Shown here one piece after another: positions 36,501 through 47,582 of a stretch of 64,000 bases of DNA. Each line of letters begins with the position of its first letter. Position 1 is the stretch's first letter. The DNA comes from Selaginella tamariscina (Eukaryota; Streptophyta; Lycopodiopsida; Selaginellales; Selaginellaceae): NCBI GenBank assembly GCA_003024785.1, contig PUQB01000054.1, positions 157,291-221,290 on the forward strand, read 5' to 3'. The position numbers and the translations under genes were made by a program. The notes below the pieces were generated by a model. That model searched no databases and was not told the origin of the DNA. It saw only the letters and a list, made by a program, of their open reading frames with translations.

Positions 36501-36587
36501 TGAGGCTGCGGTACGGAATCTCAGAATCACATATCTCTCCTCCCGTCTGAGGCGAGTTCGGATTGACAGCACACGAGCATGGGAGTT

Positions 36588-37314
36588 TCAACTGGACGGC
36601 AGTTCTGCATACCAAACAGAGAGAAGAGATTGCACATAGTGCTGCTGGTGAATCTTCAAAGTCCCAGCCTGCATATCCCGCTCAATTTGTAGGCCCAAGA
36701 ACGTCTTCACCTCTCCCATGTCCTTCATCCAAACCGTTGTGCCAAACTTGCTTTCAACCTGCCAATCCATCCTCCAGTGATGAGAAGATCATCCACATAC
36801 AGGCAACAATGATCCGTCCACGACCAACTCCGCACATAGACATTGGAATCACTGTGTGTTCTCCGAAAGCCTTGTCGACGCAAAGCTTCATCAAACTTCT
36901 GGTACCACACCCGAGAAGCTTGCTTGAGACCATACAAGGCCTTGTTAAGGCGCCAGGCTCGAGCTGTGTCCCCATGCCCGGGAAAGCCTAGGGGAATGCG
37001 CATGAAGATCTCCTCATGCAAATCCCCATGCAAGAACGCGGTCTTCACATCCATTGGTGCACTTGCCACCTCCTGGCGTTAGCAAGTGCCAAGAGTGCGC
37101 GGACACTAGGCAACTTCACCACAGGCGAAAATGTCTCCTCATAGTCAACTCCTCGCACCTGGGTGAAGCCTTTTGCCACGAGTCTAGCTTTGTGTCTGAC
37201 ATCCCCAGTCAGGGGATCCACTGTCCGTTTGAAGACCCACTTGTAGTCAACAAGTCGACGTTGGTGTGGGGCAGCACACTCCTCGAATGTGCAATTCTGC
37301 ACTTGTGCATCCAC
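36588..37314 (-). pseudogene. Copia reverse transcriptase
   Basis: Motifs in order: [71 protein letters not shown], and CCLYVDDLLITGG with the catalytic Asp pair. A frame change lies near 37060 and further changes after 36770. Confidence 0.9.
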
Positions 37315-37821
37315 TTCGTCCTGAATGGCCCGCTTCCACTCAAGAGACTCCGCTCGGTCACCGCATCTTCAAAGGTGGAGGGAACCTTCTCATCCACAAA
37401 CATGCACATCTCGGCTTCCTCATCAAGTAGAGAAGTGGCATCTTCCAACACCTTGCGAGAAGGCACTCTCGTGCGTGGTCTGTCTGGAACAGGATCCGGC
37501 ATGCCCGCCGGCGAGGGACATGAGGAGGCCGATCAACCTGCTGCTCTGGCTGCTTAGGTGCCAGCTGCTCATGAACATCAATTGGTTGCTCCGGCTGTGC
37601 CTGCCGCTCAGGCTGTTCAGGTGCCAGCTGCTCATGGACATCAACATCACCTTGATCACCTCGAGCATCACCTGGCAGTTGCTCCCCAGGGCATCAAGGC
37701 CACGGTCTTCCCCTATGTCCACAAAACCAACTGGGATTAGGAGAGCCAACAAGTCATCGTCAATGAAGAGTCCACAAGTTGTTCCGACGCCATTCATCAT
37801 CTTATGCATAGCTAACAAAGA

Positions 37822-38640
37822 TCAACTTCTGGCTCTTGGGGTCCAGCTTCTTCCGCAGCTGGTCAGGAATATGGCATACGCTGTGCAACTAAACACCCTG
37901 AGATGGGATACATCAGGCTTCAGACCCGTCCATGCTTTCTTAGGTGTTTTGCCTTTCAATGCCACAATATCCAACCGGTTCTGAACATGCATGGCTACCG
38001 CAATAGCCTCCTGCCGAAACTCCTTGCCCAAATGTGCATGAGCAAGAAGGCTGCACGCTGCATTCACCAGCGTCCAGTTCTTCCTCTCAGCCATGCCATT
38101 CTGTTGGGAGGTGTACTGGGTGGTGACATGGTGTTGAATACCGGCATTCTGACACAACTCTTGCATGGTGGAGTTAAGGTATTCCTTGCCACCATCCGTG
38201 TGCAAGGCCTTAAGCTTCTTGCTAACTTGAGTTTCCACTGCAGCTCTGTACACACGGAAGGCCTCCACCATCTCATTTTTATGACGTAGGAAGAAAAGTT
38301 TGGTGAGGCGATTGAAGTCATCAATGAACATAAGAACGTAACGTGCGCCAAAATGACTCGAGACGTCCATGGGCCACATAGGTCGGAGTGCACCAGCTCC
38401 AAGAGCTCTGAAGAGCGGTGCTTTGAAGATCCAAAACTTCGGCAATGATGTTTGCCTAACACACATGACTCACAAAATGCATGTGAAAAACTAGGCCTGG
38501 ACACAACCGGCAATGCCACAAATAGGCATCTGCACCAACGACGTTCTCAGCGGCTACAGCAAGATGAGGTGTGAGAGAATCTCATACAAGTTTCCACGCC
38601 GCCTAGCATGGAGAACTTTCCTCCCAGTCACACAGAAATC
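37822..38640 (-). pseudogene. Copia integrase
   Basis: The HHCC finger is partly seen (HAFCESCVLGKHHCRSFG). The core reads VHSDLCGPW-like, then FGARYVLMFIDDFNRLTKLF, LKALHTDGGKEYLN and HHVTTQYTSQQNGMAERKNW. This gives the D,D,E residues, with one or two frame changes around 38430. The usual motif is TPQQNGVAER; here TSQQNGMAER. Confidence 0.88.
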
Positions 38641-38893
38641 CAACTTGTCATATAATCTGCACCATGACTAGTAAACACGATCGATTTCCCGTCGTCACAC
38701 AACCTTGCCACCGACATAAGGTTTTTCTGCATGCTTGGGACGTGCAAGGCGTCTTTGAACATCATCTCCCTATATAAATCTGCACCATGACTAGTAAACA
38801 CGATCGACTTCCCGTCGTCACACAACCTTGCCACCGACATAAGGTTTTTCTGCATGCCTGGGACGTGCAAGGCGTCTTTGAACATCATCTCCC
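38640..38893 (-). repeat. Tandem duplication in Copia protease region
   Basis: About 120 bp (accatgactagtaaacacga ... gtctttgaacatcatctccc) occurs twice in a row, differing at a few bases. The translated block FKDALHVPxMQKNLMSVARL is the pre-integrase segment typical of Copia pol and appears twice, so the duplication adds about 40 codons. Confidence 0.92.
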
Positions 38894-39174
38894 CACCGTC
38901 CTGAAGTGGGAGTGTCAAAGTGCCTTGACCAGCAATGTCCAATCGGGCATTGTTCTTTAACACCACATCACTACTTCTTTGAACTGGGATACTGTTTAAA
39001 CATCAACTTGTTATTAGTCATGAGGCTAGTACAACCTGAATCAAGCACATAAGAGTGCATCTTCTCGCAGCTCTCAGCATTGAGAGACTCCTCCATTACA
39101 AAGGACTCTTCTTCCCATTCACCTTCTTCACTTTCAACACTGACATTAGCCTTCCCATCTGCATGGGGGCAGTC

Positions 39175-40079
39175 CCTACCCTAGTGTCCAAACCCTCGGC
39201 ATATCTTGCATTGGTCATGGCCAAGCCGACCTTCTCGTCCTCGACCCCTGCGTCCTCGTGCACCCTTCTCCGGTTCCCCTTTGAAAACTGCTCATCCACG
39301 TCCACCTCGGCCAGCCCAAGCATTGCCTAAACCGTGGGCTAGAGGCAGCAAGGGTGCAACAGCATCACGCCCAACCAGCTCATGCTTGGGAACCCGTCGC
39401 TTGGCATACATGACTTCATGTAAAGCATTGGTTTTGGCCTTCTCCTTGCGGAGCAAGGCTGTGGCCACAAGCTTGGCCATCGCCGTTTCAAATGTGAGAT
39501 TGTACTCATGATTAAGAGCTTTGACATCCCTGTCCCACTGAGTAGGGAGGGATCGGTAGAGCTTCACCTTTTGCATGGAATCCGGGATGATATGCTCGTC
39601 CCCTTGAGCAGCAAGTTCAGCAAAGAGCCGACTCAACTTGTTCGTATGCTCCTACATGTCTCCATCTTTGTAGACACAAGCCTCAAGCTCCGAGTGGATC
39701 CACATAACCTTCATATCGGTCTTTTTCCCATAAGTGTCTGACAGCCACTTCCAAACTTCAGCAGGGGACTTGTCAGTATCCACCTTGAGCATAATCCCCG
39801 GGTTGAGGTAAGTGCAGATGCAGCCAACGGCGTGCTCAGCCCGCACTTTCCACTCTTGATGGATTTTAAGGGTCTCATTGGAGTTGCTCTCCGACGGCTC
39901 CGAGTCAGTCCCCGGACAAGCCCAAAAACTCCTTTGACACGAAGCTGAGTCTCCAACAACTTCTTCCACAACAGAAAGTTCTGCCCTTTGAACACAAAGG
40001 GCTTGCTCGTGTGTTCAAAGGGCTTGCTCCCACACGAGCTTCCAAAGGAATCCTCACCAGATTCAGCCATGGCCTCCAC
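39175..40079 (-). pseudogene. Copia gag with zinc knuckle
   Basis: Starts MEAMAESGEDSFGSS, followed by the plant Copia gag motif FVFKGQNFLLWKKLLETQLR. It continues in other frames (WKVRAEHAVGCI, ADVWKWLSDTYGKK-like, MSRLFAELAAQGDEHIIPDS, LPTQWDRDVKALNHEYNLTF). A CCHC knuckle CKICRGFGH-x4-C at about 39175-39216 has an in-frame TAG at 39181-39183, between its His and last Cys. At least three frame changes. Confidence 0.8.
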
Positions 40080-40310
40080 TAGGCTACATTACACATTGAT
40101 CTTTACCAAATTCGGTCATGACCTCCCACTAGGCTACATTAATCCTTACCAGATTCGGTCATGGCCTTCCATTAGGCTACATTACACATTGATCCTTATC
40201 AGATTTAGTCATGGCTTCCCACTAGGCTACATTACACATTGATTCTTACCAGATTTAGTCATGGCCTCCCACTAAGCTACATTATACATTGATCTTCGCC
40301 CGGATCGAAA
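40072..40310 (-). repeat. Copia leader: tandem repeats of the gag start region
   Basis: On the minus strand, four units of about 41-50 bp precede gag, each like gaggccatgactaaatctgg followed by taagaatcaatgtgtaatg and a stop. They duplicate the true gag start (gaggccatggctgaatctgg), so the leader carries four short upstream frames of about ten codons, each ending in TAG. Confidence 0.85.
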
Positions 40311-40324
40311 GAGCTCTGATACTA
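40311..40324 (-). other. Copia primer-binding site (initiator Met tRNA type)
   Basis: Read on the minus strand, tagtatcagagctc directly follows the 5' LTR. This is one base from the usual plant Copia primer site TGGTATCAGAGC. Confidence 0.85.
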
Positions 40325-40478
40325 TGTTCAGAATTAAATCACGACCGCACCAAGATCAAACCTCAACCCTGGCCGGATTGTACGCGCTGCACAACGGCTC
40401 GCATTTGTGATCGCAAAAAACCTTAAAACATAGGGTCCAAACCCTAATATATTGGAGCATCAAGTTTATGTCTCAACA
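40325..40478 (-). repeat. Copia 5' LTR
   Basis: Starts (plus strand) tgttcagaat, ends tctcaaca; shares gcaccaagatcaaacctcaa and later blocks with the 3' LTR. Confidence 0.93.
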
Positions 40479-40509
40479 TATACCCTCCATATATACCCGT
40501 AGAATAACT

Positions 40510-40876
40510 CTAGCGGAAAAGTTAAAATCCGATCTAAAATGAGCTCCTGGAGCCCTCCGTTCTACCTGTCTGGACGACCATTCGGACTCCCATACGGAGA
40601 CAAACAACCTCAGAGTTTAACCTCCCTTGGAAGTGTTATAGTGAGAACTCGTCCATTTACAGTCAGTTCTTCGTAGTCCTCCACTTGTGCCTCCGTGGAA
40701 GATTAAACTGTGGGATCCCTAATGCAGTTCCCCAAGGGGTCTAAACAGACGCAAAGAATTCGGGGTACTTCGTCCTGTCCAAGTCAATCTTAATAACAAG
40801 TATACGGTGGTCCACAGACATCACCCTCTTCAAATATCCTGAACACAGCAAAGAATTTCCTGATCAGAGATATCAT
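40510..40876 (-). pseudogene. Unrecognised coding remnant (right copy)
   Basis: Mirror of 3988-4284 but with about 90 bp more, encoding EAQVEDYEELTVNGRVLTIT before TLPREVKL. This is the better witness of the ancestral exon. It too is broken by frame changes. Family unknown. Confidence 0.45.
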
Positions 40877-41311
40877 CTTGCGGTTTCCTGCTTCCCCCAA
40901 ATGACTTGTGTATCTTGCAAGCTCATGACCTTGACTTTGGGAGCAATCTCTGGCTGTCTCCAAAGACTACGCCCCCGCATTCTAACGGGGCGCTAGAGCC
41001 AATATTCTGTCTTACCGAAAACCTCTCAAGAACTCCTAATTGGGGGATATGTGGAAGAGCATTTAATCCTTAGGCACTCGTAAGAAGCACACTGTGTGTA
41101 AACAAGACTAGAATATCTTTTTCGGGTACAGGGGTAGCTGACAGTACTCTTTATTGCGGTTCTGGTGAATGGGAAAAGCTTTTCTCAATGCAGAAACCAT
41201 CAAGATATAGAAGAACTCATCCAATGGTGTGTTAGTGTACTTGTTCAATATATTAATTTTATTAAATCTCCACAAGAAAGATACCTTCAAACAAGTTTAC
41301 AATTAACAACC

Positions 41312-41953
41312 CTATCTCTTTGCACTCGGCCGCTGCTCCTCCTCCTCCTCCTCCTCCTCCTCCTGGAACCAGTCCACCTCGCCCTCTACCCGAACCATCG
41401 GCTTGACAAGGGAGACTTCCTGAGGGGCGGAAACCTTGTCGTCCAAGTCGAAAGGCCACACCCTCTGCGGGGGAACCATGAGCCGTGCCAGCCGGATGAG
41501 CCGAGGCCGCTTGTCTTCTTTATTGAGAATGCTGTCGAAAACTTGTTGTTCCCCGTTACGAAGACAATGTATAAATAATGCCTGTGCGCGGGAGGCGGTT
41601 CCACAATGTCACTCCATCTCCGAGTATGCATGAGCCGATTCAAACATCTGTTCCTCCTCCTCCCCAAGCTCCATCTTACTGAGTGCCTGTCTAACCAAGC
41701 CCTTAATGTTGTGCACAATCTTCCAGAATTTCCATCCTGAATCTGGCTGTGCTACGCTGCTCGTCGAAACGAAGAGGGAGCCTTTGTCCAAGTTGCTCCT
41801 CACCCAGCTGCACAGGGCGTGCTTCTCATCCTTCGCTACATCTCTTAACTTCTCGTAAGCTGCCCTGTCACACATGTACTTGTTCTTCTCCCCATACTTT
41901 TCCCGCTCCTCGTAGAAACGTTGCATTTCCGGAAGCGGATACCAGCGCAGCAT
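41312..41953 (-). pseudogene. Unrecognised small gene, frameshifted (right copy)
   Basis: Mirror of 2909-3551. The Met-Leu-Arg-Trp start is intact and the frame runs through EEEEQMFESAHAYSEM, where the left copy is broken. It then fails because gagatgggatgg became gagatgg. The Glu run near the C terminus is longer than in the left copy by about two GAG codons. Only one-base-level events separate the copies from an open frame, so an intact relative may exist elsewhere. Confidence 0.6.
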
Positions 41954-42879
41954 CCTCACTTTCTCCCCGCCCCACACCAATTATTACCCTACTATTCCAA
42001 TACTGAAATTCCTACCTTTTATACTGAAAGTCCTAATTAGGGAAAGTTGACTAAATAATAACCGACTTGTTCTTTACTGGGGCTCCAGCACCAAGTTGAC
42101 CGAAGTGGCCTCGTTGCACAATATATTATGAACTACAAATAATGCAGAGGGATTGAAGAAATTGTGGCGGCTGCTGACAGCGGCACAGGTTATTCTCAGA
42201 TGGTTTTCTGGGAACAAGCTCGGCCTAGAAGCGAAAGTTGACTGCTCGATTTGCAATTCACAGGAGGTAAAGTGGATTGAAAAGATTCAGTTAAATAACT
42301 CATAAATCACGTCTGTGATGTGTTGGGTTGTGTCTGCATGTGGGTGAGATAAAAGCTTCACCAGTCCGTGCTTAATTTGCGCTGAGCTCCATGAGGAGAT
42401 GGAGTGGTTGATAGTTCAGATGCATAAACGGAAGATGGAGAGTGTAACAATGCAGAAAACAGGAATATATTTATGGATGGATGTATTACACTGTAAAACG
42501 CGTTTGTTTTTCCTGATCTACCCATAGCCCTGCATAATCTCCTTATATAACGTCTGCGATGTTATATGGTAACTTAGTTGGCAGCATCTTGTATCGTAAA
42601 ATTTTCATATATTTATTATGTTTTCGTAATACTTAAGTACAAAAACGATAGTATCCAACTTCCTCTATGTCCAAACTGAAATTCCAGTAGTCCAAACACT
42701 CCCCAAGCTCCTAGTGTATCCGCGTCCGGCATTCGTATCTCCCCCCGAGTACTCCTCAATATGACTTATGGACTACATAAATGAGAATTACGAGATGAAC
42801 TAATATGTATATTTGTACATATATATCACTTCCCTCATAGTTTCTTGATGAAGATGATTGAATCTCTGCATTTCCTAGC

Positions 42880-44250
42880 TCCAAAATTCTCCCCCTCGGA
42901 AATTAAAACTTTTGAAACCGGGTTCTTTAAGTTGTTTAGTGAGCATATCTGCTGAGAGGTGGGCTGTAGGCTTGTACATAAGCTGTATCTCACGAAGATC
43001 AATTTGCTGTGTGATCCAGCACCCAAGCAGCCGCATGTGTTTGGTGTGGCTTCATGGGGTTCTTAGCAATCACTCATGTTGTCGTTGTGAATGGTTGTAG
43101 GTGCTTGAGGATCAACTCCCCCCAAGGAACGGAGCAGCTTGCGAAGCCATAGTGCCTTTGGCAGCAGAGAAGACTGCGTGATATTGGGACTCTGCAGTGG
43201 ACAAGCTATGGCATGTTGCTTCTTGCATTTCCAGGCTATAGCTGCTCCATAGAGTAGAATACACCACCCCGTCTTAGAAAAACTGTCCATGTAATGTGTT
43301 GCAAAATAGACAAGAGCAAGATTGCGAGTACCTGCAAGATATCTAATGAGTCTACAAGCTGCGCCTAGTTTGGTGCAAAAGCTTCTGGCTGAGCTTGGTA
43401 ACTGCAGGTGCAAGATTTGGAATGCTATTAGTTGCAAAATACATGAGACATCCCAAGGGCAAGTGCCTTGTATCCTCTAACTGGCTGAGGAGAGTGTCAT
43501 CGACTGTTGTTACTTGTTTAGCTGGATTTCGGGTAAATAGCTGGAGTGAAGGCTACTGCGGGTGATGGAACTATATGTTGGAAGTTCTGCAAGATGAGTC
43601 AATGTACTTCTGCTGATGGAGATATATGTCACCTGTACGTTGCAAACCAAGACAATGAGAATCTCATAAGATGATCCTTAATAACTTTATTTATTAAATC
43701 TAAAGTTGTAACTATTATCATATCATCAACGTAGACTCGTTTATTATGAACATGTTTAATATAGATATTAAAATATGCCTCTGATCTAGTATTGTACCAT
43801 AAATACATTTATAAATCATATGTGGAACCTTCTTAAAAACAGAATCTGGTGGTTGTTGCATTTATACTTCTTGGTCAACCTCACCGTGAACGAAAGTATT
43901 TTTCACATTTATATGATGGATCTGAAGGTTAAGCCCTCCAGTAAGACAGACGTTAGTTTAACCACGGATGAGAATGTCTTTATGTACTCTGTACCTTATC
44001 TCAACCCTTAGCTATTTAGTTCTTCATTAGGATTATATTTAACTTTAAATACCCACTTTAATTAATCTCTTATATGGCACTGTACTAACCCATGAGAAAT
44101 CAGTCAAAGTCCAAGTACGATTTACAAGTTGATCCTTCATGGCTTGTAACCACTTCTCCCAGTAAGGACTCTTCATAGCCTCTTCCAATGTTGACGATTC
44201 GCCTATAATTTGCACATACTTTAAGTATTTTTTAGCTGGTTTCCAAGCTC
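42880..44250 (-). mobile_element. Decayed Copia pol remnant, right copy
   Basis: Mirror of 880-1985 with an additional central part. Near 43860-43910 (minus strand) is INVKNTFVHGEVDQEVYMQQ, followed by PPDSVFKK, the Copia block that precedes the catalytic centre. At about 43710-43740 is VYVDDMII, the reverse-transcriptase catalytic box. It has lost about 90 bp of the RNase H part that the left copy keeps (near 43380 and 43165). This family is distinct from the Copia element at 35.7-40.5 kb. Confidence 0.8.
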
Positions 44251-44650
44251 GTTTAGAAGGTAATGTTGGTGCAGGAAGAGATGCTTCATCACCAGCTTGT
44301 GGTGGAAGATCTGGTTGCCCCAGTTGCTAGTCGATGAGCTTGTTGACCAGCATGTTGACCTTTTGGCTGATTCACAATCAAAAGGTGCATGGGCAGGAGA
44401 GGATGTGTCTGAAGCTGTGTCTTGTGTCCCTATGTTGAGAACCTGCAAAATAATCTGAGAAGGTTGAGGCACCCTCAGACACTTCTCCCTCGTCAAACAC
44501 AGTTTGACAACAAGAGAACCTCCTCTTATCTAAACACCACACCCCAATAATCATCCTTATTCTTTCACAGCTACACACGATCGTAGAGATGCATGGCTAC
44601 ACACATGTATACAAAAGTCATGCCAACTTTAAATTAACCCATTCATAAAA

Positions 44651-44700
44651 ACTCTTTAGAACCTCTATTCTCATGCTTATGCACAGAGGTTCTAAAGACT
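44651..44700. repeat. Hairpin, right-arm mirror
   Basis: Mirror of the 531-580 hairpin. One stem reads actctttagaacctctat against acagaggttctaaagact, giving two mismatches. Confidence 0.8.
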
Positions 44701-45125
44701 GGTATCCTGGGGTAGAGTTTATGAACTTCTGTTCTCAGGCCAAGACTATCAAAACACACTCAAGTGCTTAACATATGGTTTGTCTCCTGTTCACAACTCA
44801 AATGGAGTGATAAATGCAAAACCTTTATAGGTAACCTATTTTGTAAACGACAGTAGTATTTATTGTATGAATATGAAAACCAGCAGAGAAATTCTTAGTA
44901 CGCATCTTTTATAATACATATTTCCTTTCTACAACTCCATTTTGATTGTCACAATCCTGTTAGGAGCAATTGAAAATAAAATAAGTAAAGTAAAATAAAA
45001 GAAGAAAATGTATTTAATAGAGAATTTAAGAACTATTAAAGTTTGAATTCGAAGTGGCAATATATAGTAACATGTGAAGTGGTTATTTCACATATCACCC
45101 TATACGAGCAATGTTAAAATAACCT

Positions 45126-45420
45126 TAATAATAATTAAAATTTAAGTATTAATTAGTAATTTATTTTATATTTTATTTTCATGTATCATGTTCACTTTAG
45201 TTACAACGTGCATATATACATATTACATGTGTAAATTCAATGTGTTACATAGGGTTTACGGTTTAAGGTTTAGGTTTAGGGTTTAGGATGGAATATATAA
45301 AAGTAAGTTAAATAACTCTACAAAAAGGAGTATAAAATAGTAGAGACATACATCATATCTATATATATGTTGTTTATTTCTAACACTTGAAGTTGTTAAA
45401 TCCATTCCATACGGATGAAT
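45126..45420. other. Extra segment at palindrome edge with telomere-like repeats
   Basis: Absent from the left arm. 45135-45215 matches the 3' end of the 3.3 kb TIR element (attttattttcatgtatca). It is followed at about 45250-45288 by ggtttaaggtttaggtttag ggtttagg, a degenerate run of the plant telomere unit TTTAGGG. Confidence 0.6.
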
Positions 45421-45765
45421 ATTAAGAAGCGTTACTAAAATCATGATTAACAAAATTACAAGAGAATCTATATTTTCTGAAGTTTAAAGCAATTATAAAA
45501 TTAATAACCTTAATAGACATAAGACTTACAGTCTTAAGTATCCCAAACCTTAAAGTATAATTTACTTTAAGAAATCTAACAGACTCATGCCTTAACCTCA
45601 CCAAGGACATGTTAAGCATGTCTCGTGTGTTGTACCATGTATCGTCTGGCTAGTGTTACACGTCTGTGTGACACTGTTTCCATAAAACATGTATGTGTGC
45701 GCATCAGACAGATCTACACAGACTTTAGAATATTAATAATGTTAACGGCCCACACGTGTTATTAG

Positions 45766-46240
45766 CAGTGCTTCAAACACGCCGTGCACCACGGCGTGTT
45801 GGCGTGGTGACACGAACACGGCCCCCAGCCGTGTTAACACGGGCCGTGTTCATTGACTCGGTCAATGCTCCAAAACGGCTCCAAACACAGTTGAAACACG
45901 GTTAAATACCGTGTGACCACACCGTGTTCTAAAACAAATAGCTCACGTGGCAGTGTTTTAAAACACACGCGTGCACCACGGCGTGTTGGCGTGGTGACAC
46001 AGGATATTCCTTAAATTACTGATGCTGATATTGAAGCTATGGAAGAAGAGGACGAAGATGAAGATGATGATCCTGCTAATGAGGAGCTTCTAAATGAGAT
46101 GGAGTGATAAGTAAATATTCTAGAGACTATTCGTGTTTTCACCTGTGTTTATCCGTGTTCATTTCCGTGTTCCATGTTCGTGTTCAAAAAATTGAATGCC
46201 GTGTTCGTGTTCGTGTTCGTGTTCGTGTTTTGAAGCTATG
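45766..46240 (+). mobile_element. Non-autonomous hAT element
   Basis: A 475-bp element flanked by the 8-bp target duplication gttattag (45758-45765 and 46241-46248). Imperfect terminal inverted repeats: cagtgcttcaaacacg at the left, and catagcttcaaaacacg reading in from the right. Subterminal repeats include two copies of gcaccacggcgtgttggcgt and an array of cgtgtt units at the right. Near 46020-46110 is a short acidic frame DIEAMEEEDEDEDDDPANEE ending LLNEME and stop, consistent with the last codons of a transposase. The element looks like an internal deletion derivative that kept both ends. Confidence 0.88.
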
Positions 46241-46248
46241 GTTATTAG

Positions 46249-47538
46249 CACACGAACGTTATAATCAACTGAGCTAGTTTCAATTGAGCTAGAACGCCAT
46301 CAAACGCCTGTCGCGTGAAAATATCTTACCGCGTGATGATGAAAATTCGACGGCCGGGATCAAATACTTTTAACTCTTTCCGCAATGATTTCAAGAACGC
46401 TCCATTGCAAATGGAGAGTCTCAAGTTAGTTATATCGGCAATCACATGCAGAAGCTTCGGAAAATGGTACATGTAAGTAGGCGTCTACATATCTCAAAAC
46501 TTTCGAGTATAGAAGATTTATATCCTTGACTCTCTATAGACATTGACATGTGCTCAAACTCTCTCTCTCTCTTATATATATATATAGAATGCCATGTCTT
46601 CAGATGTTTAAGAGAACTTCACAGGTGGCAAAGCTTAAGAAGCCCAGTGCTTTGGCAGTGTGAACGATTGCTAACCAGCAAAAAGGTACTTGAACTTATT
46701 AAACCGATCAATATATATTTACACAATACATATACTTCAGTACAATGCATAGACAATAGGTTTATTAAAACTTCATGTTTTATGTAATTTTCTTAGAGAG
46801 ATACATTGATCCTTGGGGAGAGCAGCACAGTGAAGACAACAGAGTATGTTTCTTTCATCCGAAGAATATCCCCATGGAACGGATGTTTGATAGCAGGAGT
46901 CTCTGGTTCACACAGAGAACGTAGTCACAAATTTTGGTAAATAATGTCACAAATGATTCTTTGAATATTTCATAAATATGTAAAACAATGTAACACAACA
47001 CGCACACGTATAGAGGATAGTCCCGGTTGCTAATTAGAGATGCACATTTACAAGTCCCTGAAAACGGTTGAACATATTTGGACATACTTGTTATTTTCAA
47101 TTAAAAAAAGTATATGCTAAAGTAAACAAGACTCAGTTAAATTTGATTGAAAAAACTTTTTAATAGTCTCACGGTATCATTGACTCAACATTAATGACAA
47201 TGTAATTGGTATTTGAGGTTGTTTTATTGGTATTTTATATTAATGATAAAAAAAAAATAAAAATAAAGATTGGAGTTTTTATTTTACAATTAAGAATAAA
47301 GTTTATAATTATTTACTAATTATTTTAATAATAAGTTTGATTAAAAAGTAATTTAGTGTCTTAAAGGGATAGGTTTTTTATATATAAAATCTTTATTATA
47401 TTGAATGTACTTATGTTAATTAACTTAAAGTATATATAAATGGGTTTTGTTGTACGAGACATTAATATGTAAATGTATATTTCTCTTGTGAGACTTCAAA
47501 TGTAATTCTTTATAAATAGTGTTTGTTAAATGAGGTTG

Positions 47539-47582
<44 letters not shown>

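Larger units (their letters stand above)
35719..40478 (-). mobile_element. Copia retrotransposon, full length but decayed, right arm only
   Basis: A 4,760-bp element with tg...ca ends and target duplication tatac (35714-35718 and 40479-40483). The left arm shows the empty site near 4300-4315. It lies on the minus strand: 5' LTR at high coordinates, then leader, gag, protease region, integrase, reverse transcriptase, RNase H, 3' LTR. LTRs are short (140 and 154 bp) and differ by several substitutions and indels, so it is older than the chromovirus. Coding regions carry multiple stops and frameshifts, so it cannot encode a working polyprotein as shown. Confidence 0.95.
26990..45125 (-). repeat. 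Right arm of giant inverted repeat
   Basis: Mirror image of the left arm, interrupted only by the Copia element at 35719-40478. Beyond 45125 the match is broken by about 300 bp of extra sequence and then resumes at 45420-45625 against bases 1-100. The right arm retains some segments that the left lost, for example about 400 bp of Copia reverse transcriptase near 43700-44100 and 90 bp near 40640-40735. The left arm has more copies of the tandem repeat near 9.1-9.4 kb. So neither arm is simply a copy of the other's present state. Confidence 0.93.

Noticed and set aside
1-45625. Palindrome as a chloroplast-type inverted repeat
   Set aside because: No rRNA, tRNA or plastid genes; arms are full of nuclear retrotransposons.
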